Counted from the stretch's first letter, positions 25,950 through 34,777 are shown. The stretch: DNA of 37,593 nucleotides from Treponema sp. (GCA_031266875.1 JAISAE010000038.1:1-37593), one strand, 5' to 3'. Numbers and translations: made by a program. Notes: generated from the letters alone by a model not told the origin.

Positions 25950-27893
25950 TTATTCCACATACAGCACAAGATCACCCACAAGGCAGTCCCCAGACTTCGC
26001 CTGGGTAATCGCCTTATACTCGTCCGTGTTGGTGATGACAAGCTGCGTCTCAAGGTTGTAGCCCGCACGGGCAATAATGTCCTTGTTGTATTCAAAGAGC
26101 AGGTCCCCGGCCTTGACCTTCGCGCCCTCCTGGACGTGGGTCTTAAAGCCTTTGCCGCCCAGCTTTACCGTGTCGATGCCGCAGTGAATCAGCGCCTCAA
26201 CGCCGTCCGCGCTTTTGACGTTAATCGCGTGCTTCGTGTCAAAGACCATTTCTATGGTGCCGTCAAAAGGCGCGTAAATCTTTCCGCCAAGGGGCATAAA
26301 GCATACGCCCTTGCCCAAAGCCTCTTCTTGATGAGCGGGATCAGCAGACTGAGTAATAGGCATAACACGTCCTTTTACCGGCGCGTAAATTTTCTTTGCC
26401 ACCGCGACATTGACTTTTGACGTGTCAATGACAACAGCCTGATCTGTCTTGAGTTCCGCCGCGTCCGGCTTGTAGGTAAAGTAAACAATAACAAAGGTCA
26501 GGCCAGCGGAAATTATGCTTGCGATGAGCGCAATGATAAGGTTCATCGCGGAATTGGAAAAGTTCGGGATCAAATAAGCAGGATACGCGAACAGACCCAT
26601 GCCTCCCTGACCAGACGCAATGCCGCGTCCGTCAGACACCAGAAAGTTACCCAGCAGAGCCGCCAGAGCGCCGGAACCTGCGCCGCAGAGACAGGCGATA
26701 AAGAACGGTTTTTTCTTGGGCAGCGTAAAGCCGTAAATAATCGGCTCGGTAATGCCGAACACGCCGCCTATGCCCGCCGCAAGCGCGGCGGACTTTCGTT
26801 CCGCGTTCTTTATTTTAACTGCCATCGCAAGAACCGCGCCAAGCTGCGCGATAACCGCAATCTGGCTATACGAAAAGATGACTGAAACATTGCCATTGCC
26901 CCAGAGCGGGTTCGGCGTGGACATTTCCTGCATAGCTATTGGAACAACAGCCCAGTGGAGCCCAAAGACAACCAGCACTTGCCAGAAACCGCCAATGATA
27001 AGCCCGATAAGGATAGGCCCGATAAACCGCAGTTCAACAATCGCGCCAATAGCGTTCTGAATCCCCATACCCACCATGCCGAACACCGGTCCAATAACAA
27101 GGAATGTTAAGGGAACGGTTATGATCAGCGTGAAAAAGGGCGCTATGAAGTTTTTGATCGCAGACGGGAGCGTTTTCCGAAAATGCTGGTAGAGCTTTGC
27201 CGCGCCATAAACCGCGAAAATGGAAGGCAGTACCGTGCCTGAGTAGCGCATCATGACCAGAATGTCCATGCCTAAAAACGTATGGATTCCCCATGGGCCA
27301 AAAGGATAGAGCGCGGCAATATCGGGATACACCAAGGCCCCGCCAATCACCATACCAATAAGCGGGTCAAGCTTGAACCTTTGCGCCGAAGTATAGGCAA
27401 TCAAAATAGGCAAGAAGTACATAAGCGCGTCCGCCGCCGCGTAAAGGACGGTATACGACTTATCTCCTGAAGACGCCCAGCTGGGAAAGACCATCTGCAG
27501 TATGGCGATAAGTCCCTTGATAAGACCCATGCCCATCATCGCCGGCAGTATCGGGGTAAACACGCCCGCAACCGTGCCGATAAGCATGTTCCCCACACTT
27601 TGCTTAGTACCAGCGCCATCATCCGCCACCCCGCCTCCGGTCGGTGCGCCCAGCTTTTCAAGCTCGACATACACCTCATGTACATCATTCCCGATGACTA
27701 CTTGGTACAGACCCCCAGCTTTTACCACAGCGACCACGCCGGAAGTTCCCTTCACCGCGTCATCGTTCGCCTTTGCGTTGTCAAACAGCATAAAGCGAAG
27801 CCGCGTCGCGCAGTGCACAAGGCTCCTGATGTTGCCCTTGCCACCTACACTGTCCAGCACCCCTTGCGCTGTCTTTCTAAAATCTTTTGCCAT
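25950..27893 (-). CDS. bglF: Beta-glucoside PTS transporter, EIIBCA
   Basis: This 647-aa protein carries all three domains. The EIIB phospho-Cys is in SLVHCATRLRFML near residue 28, then GVVAVVKAGGLYQVVIGNDV. EIIC (about 110-460) has about ten helices with the family motifs YPDIAALYP and FGITEPIIYGFTLP. EIIA (about 500-640) has GKGVCFMPLGGKIYAPFDG and the phospho-His in EALIHCGIDTVKLGGKGF. Domain order B-C-A matches BglF and AscF-type systems. Uptake phosphorylates beta-glucosides for the GH1 enzyme downstream. In BglF/BglG systems the EII also controls the antiterminator by phosphorylation, and that regulator is encoded two genes upstream. Confidence 0.94.
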   Translation of the reverse strand: MAKDFRKTAQGVLDSVGGKGNIRSLVHCATRLRFMLFDNAKANDDAVKGTSGVVAVVKAGGLYQVVIGNDVHEVYVELEKLGAPTGGGVADDGAGTKQSVGNMLIGTVAGVFTPILPAMMGMGLIKGLIAILQMVFPSWASSGDKSYTVLYAAADALMYFLPILIAYTSAQRFKLDPLIGMVIGGALVYPDIAALYPFGPWGIHTFLGMDILVMMRYSGTVLPSIFAVYGAAKLYQHFRKTLPSAIKNFIAPFFTLIITVPLTFLVIGPVFGMVGMGIQNAIGAIVELRFIGPILIGLIIGGFWQVLVVFGLHWAVVPIAMQEMSTPNPLWGNGNVSVIFSYSQIAVIAQLGAVLAMAVKIKNAERKSAALAAGIGGVFGITEPIIYGFTLPKKKPFFIACLCGAGSGALAALLGNFLVSDGRGIASGQGGMGLFAYPAYLIPNFSNSAMNLIIALIASIISAGLTFVIVYFTYKPDAAELKTDQAVVIDTSKVNVAVAKKIYAPVKGRVMPITQSADPAHQEEALGKGVCFMPLGGKIYAPFDGTIEMVFDTKHAINVKSADGVEALIHCGIDTVKLGGKGFKTHVQEGAKVKAGDLLFEYNKDIIARAGYNLETQLVITNTDEYKAITQAKSGDCLVGDLVLYVE

Positions 27894-27928
27894 ATCTTGC
27901 TCCTATAAAAAATATTTTTCCGGCCTGC

Positions 27929-28726
27929 TTACACGAGGCCGTATTTTCCAAAAGCCTTAGCAAGGCCGCCTCGCCGGACATGCCCTGTTACGTCGTCCGC
28001 CACCCGCTTGAGCGCCTCGTCGCTGTTCCCCATCGCCACGCCCACTCCGGCGTACTCCAACATGGTGCGGTCATTGTCGCTGTCGCCAAACGCGATAGTG
28101 TCTTTCTGTTCTATGCCGTGATACTTCGCTGCCCACGCCGCCGCAGTCCCCTTGTGGATGCCCTTCGCGCTAATTTCCCCGCCCGACATACCCGGCACAG
28201 GTATCGAAAGTCTGAATATCTCGCAGTCCGCGCTGAATTCGTGTTGAACATCCTCAAAGCAGAGTTCTTTCGACTCCATGAATACCACTTTGCACACCCG
28301 CTCTTGGTCAAAGCTCTCGCCCGGAGCCGCGTAACCATAACTCACCAGACTGAACAGGGCGTGGGGCATACGCGCATAAAAGCGCTGATTCGCGGCAACC
28401 TTTTCAGGCAGCTCAAGGCTGTAAGCCACGCCGCGCCCATCAAGATACGCAGTAAGCCGCTCAAGGGTGCTTCGCGGCAGGAACGCGCTGTAAACAACCT
28501 TCCCGCCAAGCTCAATGTACGCGCCGCCAGAAGAGATAACGCCATCAAACCCCACGCTCAGGATCGATGGGCTTATCTGGGCGCGGGAACGGCCGCTGGC
28601 TATATATAGGAGGTGGCCGTTTTCCCGGGCGGCGCGGCAGGCGGCAAGCGCGGAGGCCGGTACGTGATTGAGATAAGAGGTAAGCGTGCCGTCAATGTCC
28701 AGAAACACGAGTTTGCGTGATGTCAT
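27929..28726 (-). CDS. Cof-type HAD-superfamily phosphatase
   Basis: A 265-aa hydrolase with motif I FLDIDGTLTSY (nucleophile Asp), motif II ASGRSRAQ, a type IIB cap, motif III Lys region GIHKGTAAAW and motif IV AFGDSDNDRTML. Such enzymes dephosphorylate sugar phosphates and similar small molecules. Its ATG overlaps the antiterminator stop by ATGA, and bglF follows after 35 bases, so it is firmly inside the operon. A task such as trimming excess sugar phosphate during beta-glucoside uptake is plausible but inferred. Confidence 0.88.
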   Translation of the reverse strand: MTSRKLVFLDIDGTLTSYLNHVPASALAACRAARENGHLLYIASGRSRAQISPSILSVGFDGVISSGGAYIELGGKVVYSAFLPRSTLERLTAYLDGRGVAYSLELPEKVAANQRFYARMPHALFSLVSYGYAAPGESFDQERVCKVVFMESKELCFEDVQHEFSADCEIFRLSIPVPGMSGGEISAKGIHKGTAAAWAAKYHGIEQKDTIAFGDSDNDRTMLEYAGVGVAMGNSDEALKRVADDVTGHVRRGGLAKAFGKYGLV

Positions 28727-29680
28727 TGCTTTTCTACCGCCTCAAGTATTTTTGTAATGTGCATTGCCAGAAACGAGACGTCGTTCTTGCGGAGAGTGAG
28801 TATATGCTTGTCTTGCAGCCAAGAACAGATGCGCCGGCAACATTCAGCAACATCTCTGTCGCGTTTCATTAAGAGTTCGTATAGTTCATCATCTTCTTTG
28901 AGCGCCCGCTGCCTGCGTCTAGTATGCGTCAGGGGGGGGGGGGGGTTGAGGTATAATGTATTCAATGACAAGATTCCGCACGTGACTGCTGAATCGCATG
29001 AATTCAAGGGTCTCCTTGTCTAATTCCACGCCATAGTATTGCTCAATGATCCGCATTACGTCGCCAGCTATGCTTATAATCCTGAATGTAGTCGACATTT
29101 CAGGCGATTCGAGCTCAGCATTGATGAAGTGCAGGGCGATGCTTACGGCCTCGGCTTCGGGCAACTGTATGTTCCGTTCCTGTCTGATGATGTTCAGGGC
29201 TTCTACGCCGGTTTTGAATTCCCCGGGGTATATGTACCGCACGTCCAGTTGCAGGGGCGACTGCATCAAGGAGGCGTCGTCCCTCGGCAGGGTCAGGGTT
29301 ACGGCTAGGTGATCGGCAAGGGCCACAACAATACTGGGGTTCAGTTTAACTTGCAGGGCGGCTTTACCGTGATCCACGATCTTGCTTGCCAGAAGCATGT
29401 ATTCGTAGGGGAGATCGGACAGGGTACTGGTGAAACGGTTAATGTGGGCGCTTTCCCAGGGTACAAAGACTTTCTCAACAAGGGTCATATCAATTTCCGA
29501 GCCATGCTGGGCCTGGAAGCCAATGCCTTTGCCCAGGACAATAACTTCCTGTCCGTTGTCGTCAGCGAGTATAATGTTATTGTTGTACTTTCTGATACTC
29601 CACACCACACCCTCCTGTAGGGCAAAAAAAAGACCTAAACCGTTGGATTCCGGCGGGAGCAACTTTTTATAGGTCCCCAT
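28723..29680 (-). pseudogene. BglG/LicT transcription antiterminator, currently off-frame at a C14 tract
   Basis: The first part has a CAT RNA-binding domain (VWSIRKYNNNIILADDNGQE, then VVLGKGIGFQ-like) and PRD1 (SIVVALADHLAVTL; EAVSIALHFINAELE). PRD2 begins with FMRFSSHVRNLVIEYI, then the coding strand runs into fourteen C residues and the frame stops. Removing one C joins PRD2 to RRQRALKEDDELYELLMKRD and ITKILEAVEKQ, giving about 318 aa. PRD proteins are switched by PTS phosphorylation and bind RAT hairpins; a RAT-like hairpin lies in this gene's own leader. The gene is first in the bgl operon. With C14 the protein lacks most of PRD2. This may be a phase-variable on/off state, not a dead gene. 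Confidence 0.82.
28919..28945. repeat. CTAG repeat fragment plus G14 homopolymer inside the antiterminator gene
   Basis: CTAGTATGCGT (28919-28929) equals the first 11 bases of the 23-bp hairpin unit at 19378. It is followed, after CA, by fourteen G (28932-28945), C14 on the coding strand. Thirteen or sixteen would put the antiterminator back in frame. Confidence 0.9.
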
Positions 29681-29713
29681 GGGACAAGCCCCTCTACACG
29701 TATATCCTTCAGT

Positions 29714-29748
29714 TTAGGTCATGCCCGAGCTATGCCCGGTAACAATCC
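29714..29748 (-). promoter_or_regulatory. RAT (ribonucleic antiterminator) hairpin in the bgl leader
   Basis: On the minus strand the leader reads GGATTGTTAC, then CGGGCATAGCTCG, then GGCATGACC. This matches the LicT/BglG RAT consensus (GGATTGTTAC at the 5' side, GGCA and ACC at the 3' side). It lies about 33 bases before the antiterminator start codon. An overlapping terminator with a U-run is not obvious; weaker pairing with GGUCCCC around the start codon might block translation instead. Confidence 0.8.
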
Positions 29749-29755
29749 AGAATCT

Positions 29756-29784
29756 ACTGTATCAGGGGTTTACAAGGGTGTCAA
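29756..29784 (-). promoter_or_regulatory. Sigma-70 promoter of the bgl operon
   Basis: On the minus strand, TTGACA (29779-29784), a 17-base spacer and TACAGT (29756-29761) stand just upstream of the RAT hairpin. The -35 is perfect and the -10 has four of six consensus bases. The transcript would start near 29749, right at the beginning of the RAT element. Confidence 0.82.
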
Positions 29785-29823
29785 GCATTTTTTTTGTAAA
29801 GTGTGTATATCACCTGCTGCGTT

Positions 29824-30327
29824 CAGCCTTAGTGTGGCAGCGCCAGTAACGAGTATTCTTCTATATAAAGAGACAGATTAGCGCCCGCGTTATGACAGGT
29901 TCCGGGAAGAAGCCTCCAATACCCCGCCAAACCTTTGACTCGCGTTCCCCAGCCTTAGCGTGGCAGCGCCAGTAACGACTATTCTTCTATATATAGAGAC
30001 AGATTAGCGTCAGCGTAATGACAGGTTCCGGGAAGAAGCCCTCAATGCCCCGCCAAACCTTTAACTCGCGTTCCCCAGCCTTAGCGTGGCAGCGCCAGTA
30101 AGGGTATCCTTCTATATAAAGAGACAGATTAGCGTCAGCGTATAATGACAGGTTCCGGGAAGAAGCCTTCAATGCCCCGCCAAACCTTTGGCTCGCGTTC
30201 CCCAGCCTTAGCGCGGCTGCGCCAGTAATGAGTATTCTTCTATAATACAGAGACAGATTAGCGCCCGTGTAATTACAGGTTCCGGGAAGCAGCCCTCAAT
30301 GTCCCGCCAAACCTTTGGCTCGCGTTT
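29824..30327. repeat. Four tandem copies of a 126-bp repeat
   Basis: Copies start at 29824, 29950, 30076 and 30203 with CAGCCTTAG or a close variant. Each contains GTGGCAGCGCCAGTAA, TTCTTCTATATA, GAGACAGATTAGCG, GACAGGTTCCGGGAAG and CCGCCAAACCTTT in the same order. The copies differ by about 10 percent. Each could be read in one minus frame for part of its length but stops occur in every copy, so I treat it as non-coding. Confidence 0.9.
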
Positions 30328-30540
30328 CGCGGCGGGAATACCAATCTCTCCAGAGGGAAAGCGTTGCCAGCATATTGGCAACGTCTGCGGGGCCGGGCGC
30401 GTCAAAGGCGTGGCTCGGCGTTTCATTGCGAACCCTGGGGTTCACGGCCTTTGCGGGGCGCGTCATTGCGTGGCAGTCCACCCGCCTTTGGCAGGCATCT
30501 GTTTTCACTTAATCAGGAGCCTCCGCCAATTATGCACACA
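30328..30540. other. Non-coding GC-rich linker between repeat blocks
   Basis: It contains hairpins CGTTGCCA/TGGCAACG (near 30360-30382) and GAACCC/GGGTTC (near 30430-30443) and no supported gene. Confidence 0.5.
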
Positions 30541-30984
30541 CCGCCGCAAATTGATTTCGATCCTCCACTGATTGATTGGTAATGATTAGCAATTGGTTGC
30601 GAGCCGCTGGCAACTATGTACACGCCATTGTCAATAGTTTGCAGACTGCCGCCAATCGATTGCGATCCTCCGCTGATTGATTGGTAATGATTAGCAATTG
30701 ATTGCGAGCCGCTGGCAACTATGTACACGCCATTGCCAATTAGTTTGCAATTGCTGGCAATTATTTGTGAGTCACTGGCAATTGATTGTGAGCGTTATCA
30801 ATCAATTGCCAGTGGCTGACAATCAATTGCCGGAGACTCACAAATAATTGGCAACAACTCACAAATAATTGCGAACATATAAAAACTATTCGCTAACGGC
30901 TCACAATCAATTGCGATCCACTAAAAACTAGTTGCCAATGACTCACAATCAATTGCGATCCACTAAAAACTAGTCGCCAATGGC
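30541..30984. repeat. 21-bp-periodic repeat array in both orientations
   Basis: On the right, 21-base units such as CTCACAATCAATTGCGATCC plus A and CTAAAAACTAGTTGCCAATG plus A alternate, giving an exact 42-base period (30901 and 30943). On the left a 105-base period (30581, 30686) equals five units in the opposite orientation. The turn-over point near 30785-30815 is a hairpin: TGGCAATTGATTG then CAATCAATTGCCA. Outer arms AATTATTTGTGAGTC and GACTCACAAATAATT also pair. Function unknown. Confidence 0.82.
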
Positions 30985-31079
30985 TAGCAAGGGCTGGGGC
31001 GCGGGCAGCGCTCGTGCGGGACTGAAGGAACATTATGGAGATTCGGGCTTGTTCAGATTGTTGCGGGGGAGTAAAAAAG

Positions 31080-31163
31080 TTGCTGTTCTTTTCAGCTTAA
31101 CATAATTCTGACACAATTCAACGTTAGATTCAGAGTATCAAAAAGATCACAAGGCTAACCTTG
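31080..31163 (+). promoter_or_regulatory. Candidate promoter and palindrome upstream of the copper locus
   Basis: TTGCTG (31080-31085), a 17-base spacer and TAATTC (31103-31108) form a weak promoter. Downstream, CAAGG (31150-31154) and CCTTG (31159-31163) around CTAA form a short palindrome that could be a metal-regulator operator. GCGGAGG stands before the ATG at 31198. No regulator gene is in the cluster. Confidence 0.45.
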
Positions 31164-31197
31164 AAATCAGTATCGAAGATACGCGGAGGTTTATGAT

Positions 31198-33084
31198 ATG
31201 TTGACAAAGACAATTCGTATCAGCGGCATGACCTGTGTAAGCTGCCAAAACCGGATTGAAAGAAAGCTGAAAAGTACCATAGGCGTTGAGGAAGCCACAG
31301 TAAGCTACAATACTGGCACGGCCACTGTTACCTGGAACGCCTCAGTGCTTACGTTTCCCGAAATCAAATCAGCGATTGAAAGCCTGGACTACAAGGTACT
31401 GAGCAACAAGGGTAACACCTCTGGCCTGGAAATCATCGGGACCCTAGTCATCATCCTTTCCCTCTATATACTGGCGCGTGCGCTGGGTATAAGCACTGTT
31501 ACATCGGCCTTTCCGCTTGCGGAGGCTGGCATGGGCTACGGCATACTCTTTGTCATTGGTCTTGTTACCTCAGTTCACTGTATTGCTATGTGCGGCGGCA
31601 TTAACCTTTCCCAGTGTATACCCGCTGCCCGCCCTGTGGTTTCGCCTGATTGTTCCAGCACACGCTTTGCGATTCTTAGGCCCGCCATTCTGTACAATGC
31701 TGGACGAGTTGTTTCCTATACTATTGTGGGCGCGATCGTCGGGGCTTTAGGATCGCTTGTCTCAGTATCGGGACGGTTTCAGGGCGTCGTGCAGTTAGTC
31801 GCTGGCGTGTTTATGGTGCTGATGGGCGTCAACATGCTTGGGCTTTTCCAGGGTTCTGTTGGAAGCGTTCTACGCCGCTTCAACCTGCGTATGCCGAGCG
31901 TCTTCGCAAAGAGCATAAGCGAACACAAAGCAAGGAATAAAAGCCCGCTTATCATCGGGCTGCTAAACGGCCTTATGCCCTGCGGCCCCTTACAAGCCAT
32001 GCAGTTATACGCCCTCTCCACTGGAAACCCCATTGCCGGAGGCGTCTCTATGTTCATCTTCAGCATGGGTACGGTTCCCCTTATGTTTGGTATCGGGGCT
32101 TTAAGCTCATTGCTCAGCGGGAAGTTTACCCGCCGCGTGATGAAGGCAGGCGCGGTTCTGGTAACGGTCATGGGCATGATCATGTTCACGTATGGCTGGG
32201 GCCTTTCTGGTTTCAATATCAATGTTGTTGATAGGGTGAGGGCTGCGGTTAATCCCTTTGCTTCCAGAGCGGCGGCGGGCGGCAATGGGGCCTTTATGCC
32301 CATTATTGAAAACGGCGTACAGATAGTTCAGTCTACCTTGCTCCCCGGACGTTATCCGGCGATCACGGTGCAGCAGGGCGTTCCGGTCAAATGGACTATC
32401 ACTGCCCCGCAAGGCAGCATTAACGGCTGCAACAACCGTATGATCATCCGGGAATACAGCATTGAACACCGCTTTACCCCAGGCGAGAACATCATTGAGT
32501 TTACGCCTGAAAGAACCGGCAAATTTTCGTACTCCTGCTGGATGGGTATGATCCGCAGTTCCATCAGCGTAGTCGAGGAAGGGCAAAGCATAGCTGAGAT
32601 TGGAGAACCGAGTCTTACACTCGCTCCGGCGGGTGTAGTCATTCCCACAGACACTATCGCGTTGGCTGAGATACAAAGCGATGAAGCCTATGGTTTTCCC
32701 TATCAGGCCGTAAGCGTCAAGCTGCGTGATGACGGCATAGAGCCTGCGGTTGTTGTGTTACAGCGGAATATGCCGGCCATGCTGAACATCAACAACGATT
32801 CCCTTGACCCTGGAAACAGCCGCCTCAGCTTCCCTGCCTATTACACACAGCTTGACATGAACCAGGGCGATAACATTATTCAGTTAATGCCTGCCAGTGA
32901 TTTTGACTTTTCTACTGGCGACAGTGTGTTTTACGCTTATGTAAAAGTGGTGGATGACTTACACGATGTGGACATTGAGGCCATAAAGACTGAGGTTTCC
33001 AACTTTGAGACTCAAATGTACCCTGACGCTTATTTTGAAACGTCTGCCGTGCAGGGCGGCGGCTGCTGCGGCGCTGGGGTATAA
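31198..33084 (+). CDS. HMA - SafE/DsbD-like membrane - cupredoxin fusion protein
   Basis: This 628-aa protein has an N-terminal heavy-metal-associated domain (ISGMTCVSCQNRIE, residues 8-21). A six-to-seven-helix SafE/UreH-type domain follows (about 80-350) with the repeated metal/thiol motifs SVHCIAMCGGINL and GLLNGLMPCGPLQAM. Next comes a periplasmic cupredoxin-like domain (about 370-470; INGCNNRMIIREY, then GKFSYSCWMGMI with Cys and Met ligands), a further beta domain and a Cys-rich end GGGCCGAGV. Proteins of this layout are linked to copper handling at the inner membrane. The downstream CopA, DUF2318 and small membrane peptide genes fit one metal-related transcription unit. Confidence 0.85.
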   Translation: MLTKTIRISGMTCVSCQNRIERKLKSTIGVEEATVSYNTGTATVTWNASVLTFPEIKSAIESLDYKVLSNKGNTSGLEIIGTLVIILSLYILARALGISTVTSAFPLAEAGMGYGILFVIGLVTSVHCIAMCGGINLSQCIPAARPVVSPDCSSTRFAILRPAILYNAGRVVSYTIVGAIVGALGSLVSVSGRFQGVVQLVAGVFMVLMGVNMLGLFQGSVGSVLRRFNLRMPSVFAKSISEHKARNKSPLIIGLLNGLMPCGPLQAMQLYALSTGNPIAGGVSMFIFSMGTVPLMFGIGALSSLLSGKFTRRVMKAGAVLVTVMGMIMFTYGWGLSGFNINVVDRVRAAVNPFASRAAAGGNGAFMPIIENGVQIVQSTLLPGRYPAITVQQGVPVKWTITAPQGSINGCNNRMIIREYSIEHRFTPGENIIEFTPERTGKFSYSCWMGMIRSSISVVEEGQSIAEIGEPSLTLAPAGVVIPTDTIALAEIQSDEAYGFPYQAVSVKLRDDGIEPAVVVLQRNMPAMLNINNDSLDPGNSRLSFPAYYTQLDMNQGDNIIQLMPASDFDFSTGDSVFYAYVKVVDDLHDVDIEAIKTEVSNFETQMYPDAYFETSAVQGGGCCGAGV

Positions 33085-33111
33085 GGAACGTAAAGAAGGT
33101 TTGAGGAGGCA

Positions 33112-33231
33112 ATGGTGGATGTTTTACTGAGCGTTTGGCAGAGCCACTGGCACTGTATTGTTCCGGCGCTTGCGATTGTGGTTGTCGCGCTTTTACAAGG
33201 CTTAGGCAAAAAGAACAGCACGAAAAAATAA
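33112..33231 (+). CDS. 39-aa membrane peptide with HWHC motif
   Basis: The frame MVDVLLSVWQSHWHCIVPAL continues with a hydrophobic helix and a basic end (GLGKKNSTKK). GAGGAGG stands 2-3 bases upstream of the ATG. It lies 27 bases after the fusion gene and 50 before the DUF2318 gene. His-x-His-Cys at the mouth of the single helix could bind metal, which fits its neighbours, but it could also be only a small structural peptide. Confidence 0.55.
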   Translation: MVDVLLSVWQSHWHCIVPALAIVVVALLQGLGKKNSTKK

Positions 33232-33281
33232 TGTTGATGCGACCGCACGGTGTTTTTCAACATTGATTGAGGAGCGAGAGG

Positions 33282-33752
33282 GTGAAAAAAAGAATGTATA
33301 GGGTTTTTGTTTTGACGGCGATCATGGCCGTTACGGGTTCCGCTGCTTGTGCGCAGCAGAATGTGGTAAAGCCCGCGATCGCCGACAGGGACTTGGTGAT
33401 TCTGGTCGCGGAAGTTACGGGGAACGCGGTCTTCTATCCGGTTGACATTGAGGGGACGCGACTTGAGGTTCTGGCGGTACGAGCGCCGGACGGGACTATA
33501 CGCACGGCCTTTAATACCTGTCAGGTCTGCTATGGTTCAGGCCGGGGCTTTTACAAGCAGCAGGGTACGGTATTGGTATGCCAGAACTGCGGTAACCGGT
33601 TCCGCATGAGTCAGGTTGAGGTTCGTTCTGGGGGCTGCAATCCGGTTCCGATTTTCAAGGACTACAAAACAGTAACGGATACGACCATAACCATTTCGCG
33701 TGATTTCCTGAGAGAAGCCAAGTCGATGTTTGCCCGATGGCGGCGCGGGTAG
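33282..33752 (+). CDS. DUF2318-like exported Fe-S/metal-binding protein
   Basis: A 156-aa protein from GTG 33282; the longer TTG start at 33267 lacks a site, whereas GAGGAG lies about 10 bases before GTG. A signal peptide (FVLTAIMAVTGSAACAQQ) is followed by VTGNAVFYPVDIEGTRLEVL and the family core AFNTCQVCYGSGRGFYKQ, then LVCQNCGNRF and GGCNPVPI. The two CxxC pairs and the later Cys suit an Fe-S or metal site. DUF2318 proteins accompany periplasmic copper/iron transport systems. It lies between the HMA-SafE fusion and CopA, consistent with that role. Confidence 0.8.
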   Translation: MKKRMYRVFVLTAIMAVTGSAACAQQNVVKPAIADRDLVILVAEVTGNAVFYPVDIEGTRLEVLAVRAPDGTIRTAFNTCQVCYGSGRGFYKQQGTVLVCQNCGNRFRMSQVEVRSGGCNPVPIFKDYKTVTDTTITISRDFLREAKSMFARWRRG

Positions 33753-33810
33753 AAAACAAATAAAAGGCAGCGGATAATAGGCAGTGTTATCTACTAATTG
33801 GAGGATGATT

Positions 33811-34749
33811 ATGCGAAAATTTTTGATTGGGTTACTTGGGCTGCTTTGCTTGCTCGCTGTGGCTGGCTGCGTTTCAACGGGGAAAGCGCCGGAGGATGTT
33901 CGGTATACGCGGTGGAATGACCTGAGCTATGGTTCCCATGAACGGAACGTGGTTGACATTTCAATCCCTGTGGAGGCGGCGCCTGAAGGCGTTATACTCT
34001 TTATTCATGGCGGGATATGGATGTACGGCAACAAGGACGGCTATCCGGTTTTTCTGGACGATTTCAGGAGCAGATTCGTTGTCGCGTCCATGAGCCACCG
34101 CTACATTGACGAAACCGTGCATATCAGCGATCTAGAGGACGATGTGGCTGCTACTGTTGCCTTTATACGGGAATTCTGTCTGCAGAATAACGTTGATCCC
34201 GGAAAACTGATCATCATGGGACATTCTTCTGGCGCGCACCTTGCGATGCTCTACGCCTATAAACAGCACGAGACCAGCCCAATACCAGTGGCGTTCTGCG
34301 TGGAGATGGCAGGCCCGGCGGACATGGGCGACGTTGCCTTTCTCTACAACTTCAAAAAAATGGGGTGGGAAAAACTCTTTTATCAATTAGCTGAAAAAAT
34401 AAGCGGCTATCACATTGTGGACGGCGACGTTACCAGCGAAGGGTACAGTGAATCAGGCCGGGACATGCTGGCGGCAATTTCCCCGATTCACTTTGTTACT
34501 CCCGCCAGTCCCCCAACCATTATGGTCCATGATGTCGCGGACACGATAGTGCCTTACGCGAATTCCGCAGCCCTGAATAGCGTGTTCAATGTCTATGGGA
34601 TCGACCATTATTTTATGGCTCTATACTCTGGCATTGGCCATGTTCTTGGCGCTAAAGCGATCAAGGGCGGGGCGCTGCGTTACGACAAAGCCCTGGAAGC
34701 GTGGCTTGTCAGGGTAATGAACGAGTACATTGAGAAATATTGCGGATAA
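33811..34749 (+). CDS. Lipoprotein alpha/beta hydrolase (esterase/lipase-like)
   Basis: This 312-aa protein has a lipobox (LLAVAGC, Cys near residue 20) and an alpha/beta-hydrolase body. The oxyanion motif is FIHGGIWMYG near residue 68; the nucleophile is Ser139 in GHSSGAH; an acid candidate is Asp in VHDVADTIVP; the catalytic His is in SGIGHVLG. The HGG motif places it near the BD-FAE/hormone-sensitive lipase group of carboxylesterases. It is anchored on the periplasmic or outer face. It is transcribed between the DUF2318 gene and copA; a link to copper is not evident, so it may simply share the transcript. Confidence 0.82.
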   Translation: MRKFLIGLLGLLCLLAVAGCVSTGKAPEDVRYTRWNDLSYGSHERNVVDISIPVEAAPEGVILFIHGGIWMYGNKDGYPVFLDDFRSRFVVASMSHRYIDETVHISDLEDDVAATVAFIREFCLQNNVDPGKLIIMGHSSGAHLAMLYAYKQHETSPIPVAFCVEMAGPADMGDVAFLYNFKKMGWEKLFYQLAEKISGYHIVDGDVTSEGYSESGRDMLAAISPIHFVTPASPPTIMVHDVADTIVPYANSAALNSVFNVYGIDHYFMALYSGIGHVLGAKAIKGGALRYDKALEAWLVRVMNEYIEKYCG

Positions 34750-34777
34750 ATGTTATGGGAACGAGTAAGGAGCATAT

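Noticed and set aside
28723..29007. Separate small gene downstream of the antiterminator
   Set aside because: Its residues from RRQRALKEDD onward are the missing PRD2 half of the upstream frame; the first part is translated poly-C flank.
29824..30327. 126-bp repeats as CRISPR or as coding repeats
   Set aside because: The whole 126 bases is repeated, so there are no spacers; stop codons occur in each frame across the block.
30513..30728. Minus-strand frame with heptapeptide repeats (QSISGGS, QSIANHY)
   Set aside because: The seven-residue periodicity is a by-product of the 21-bp DNA repeat; the frame has only a GTG start, no ribosome site, and the rest of the array is closed by stops.
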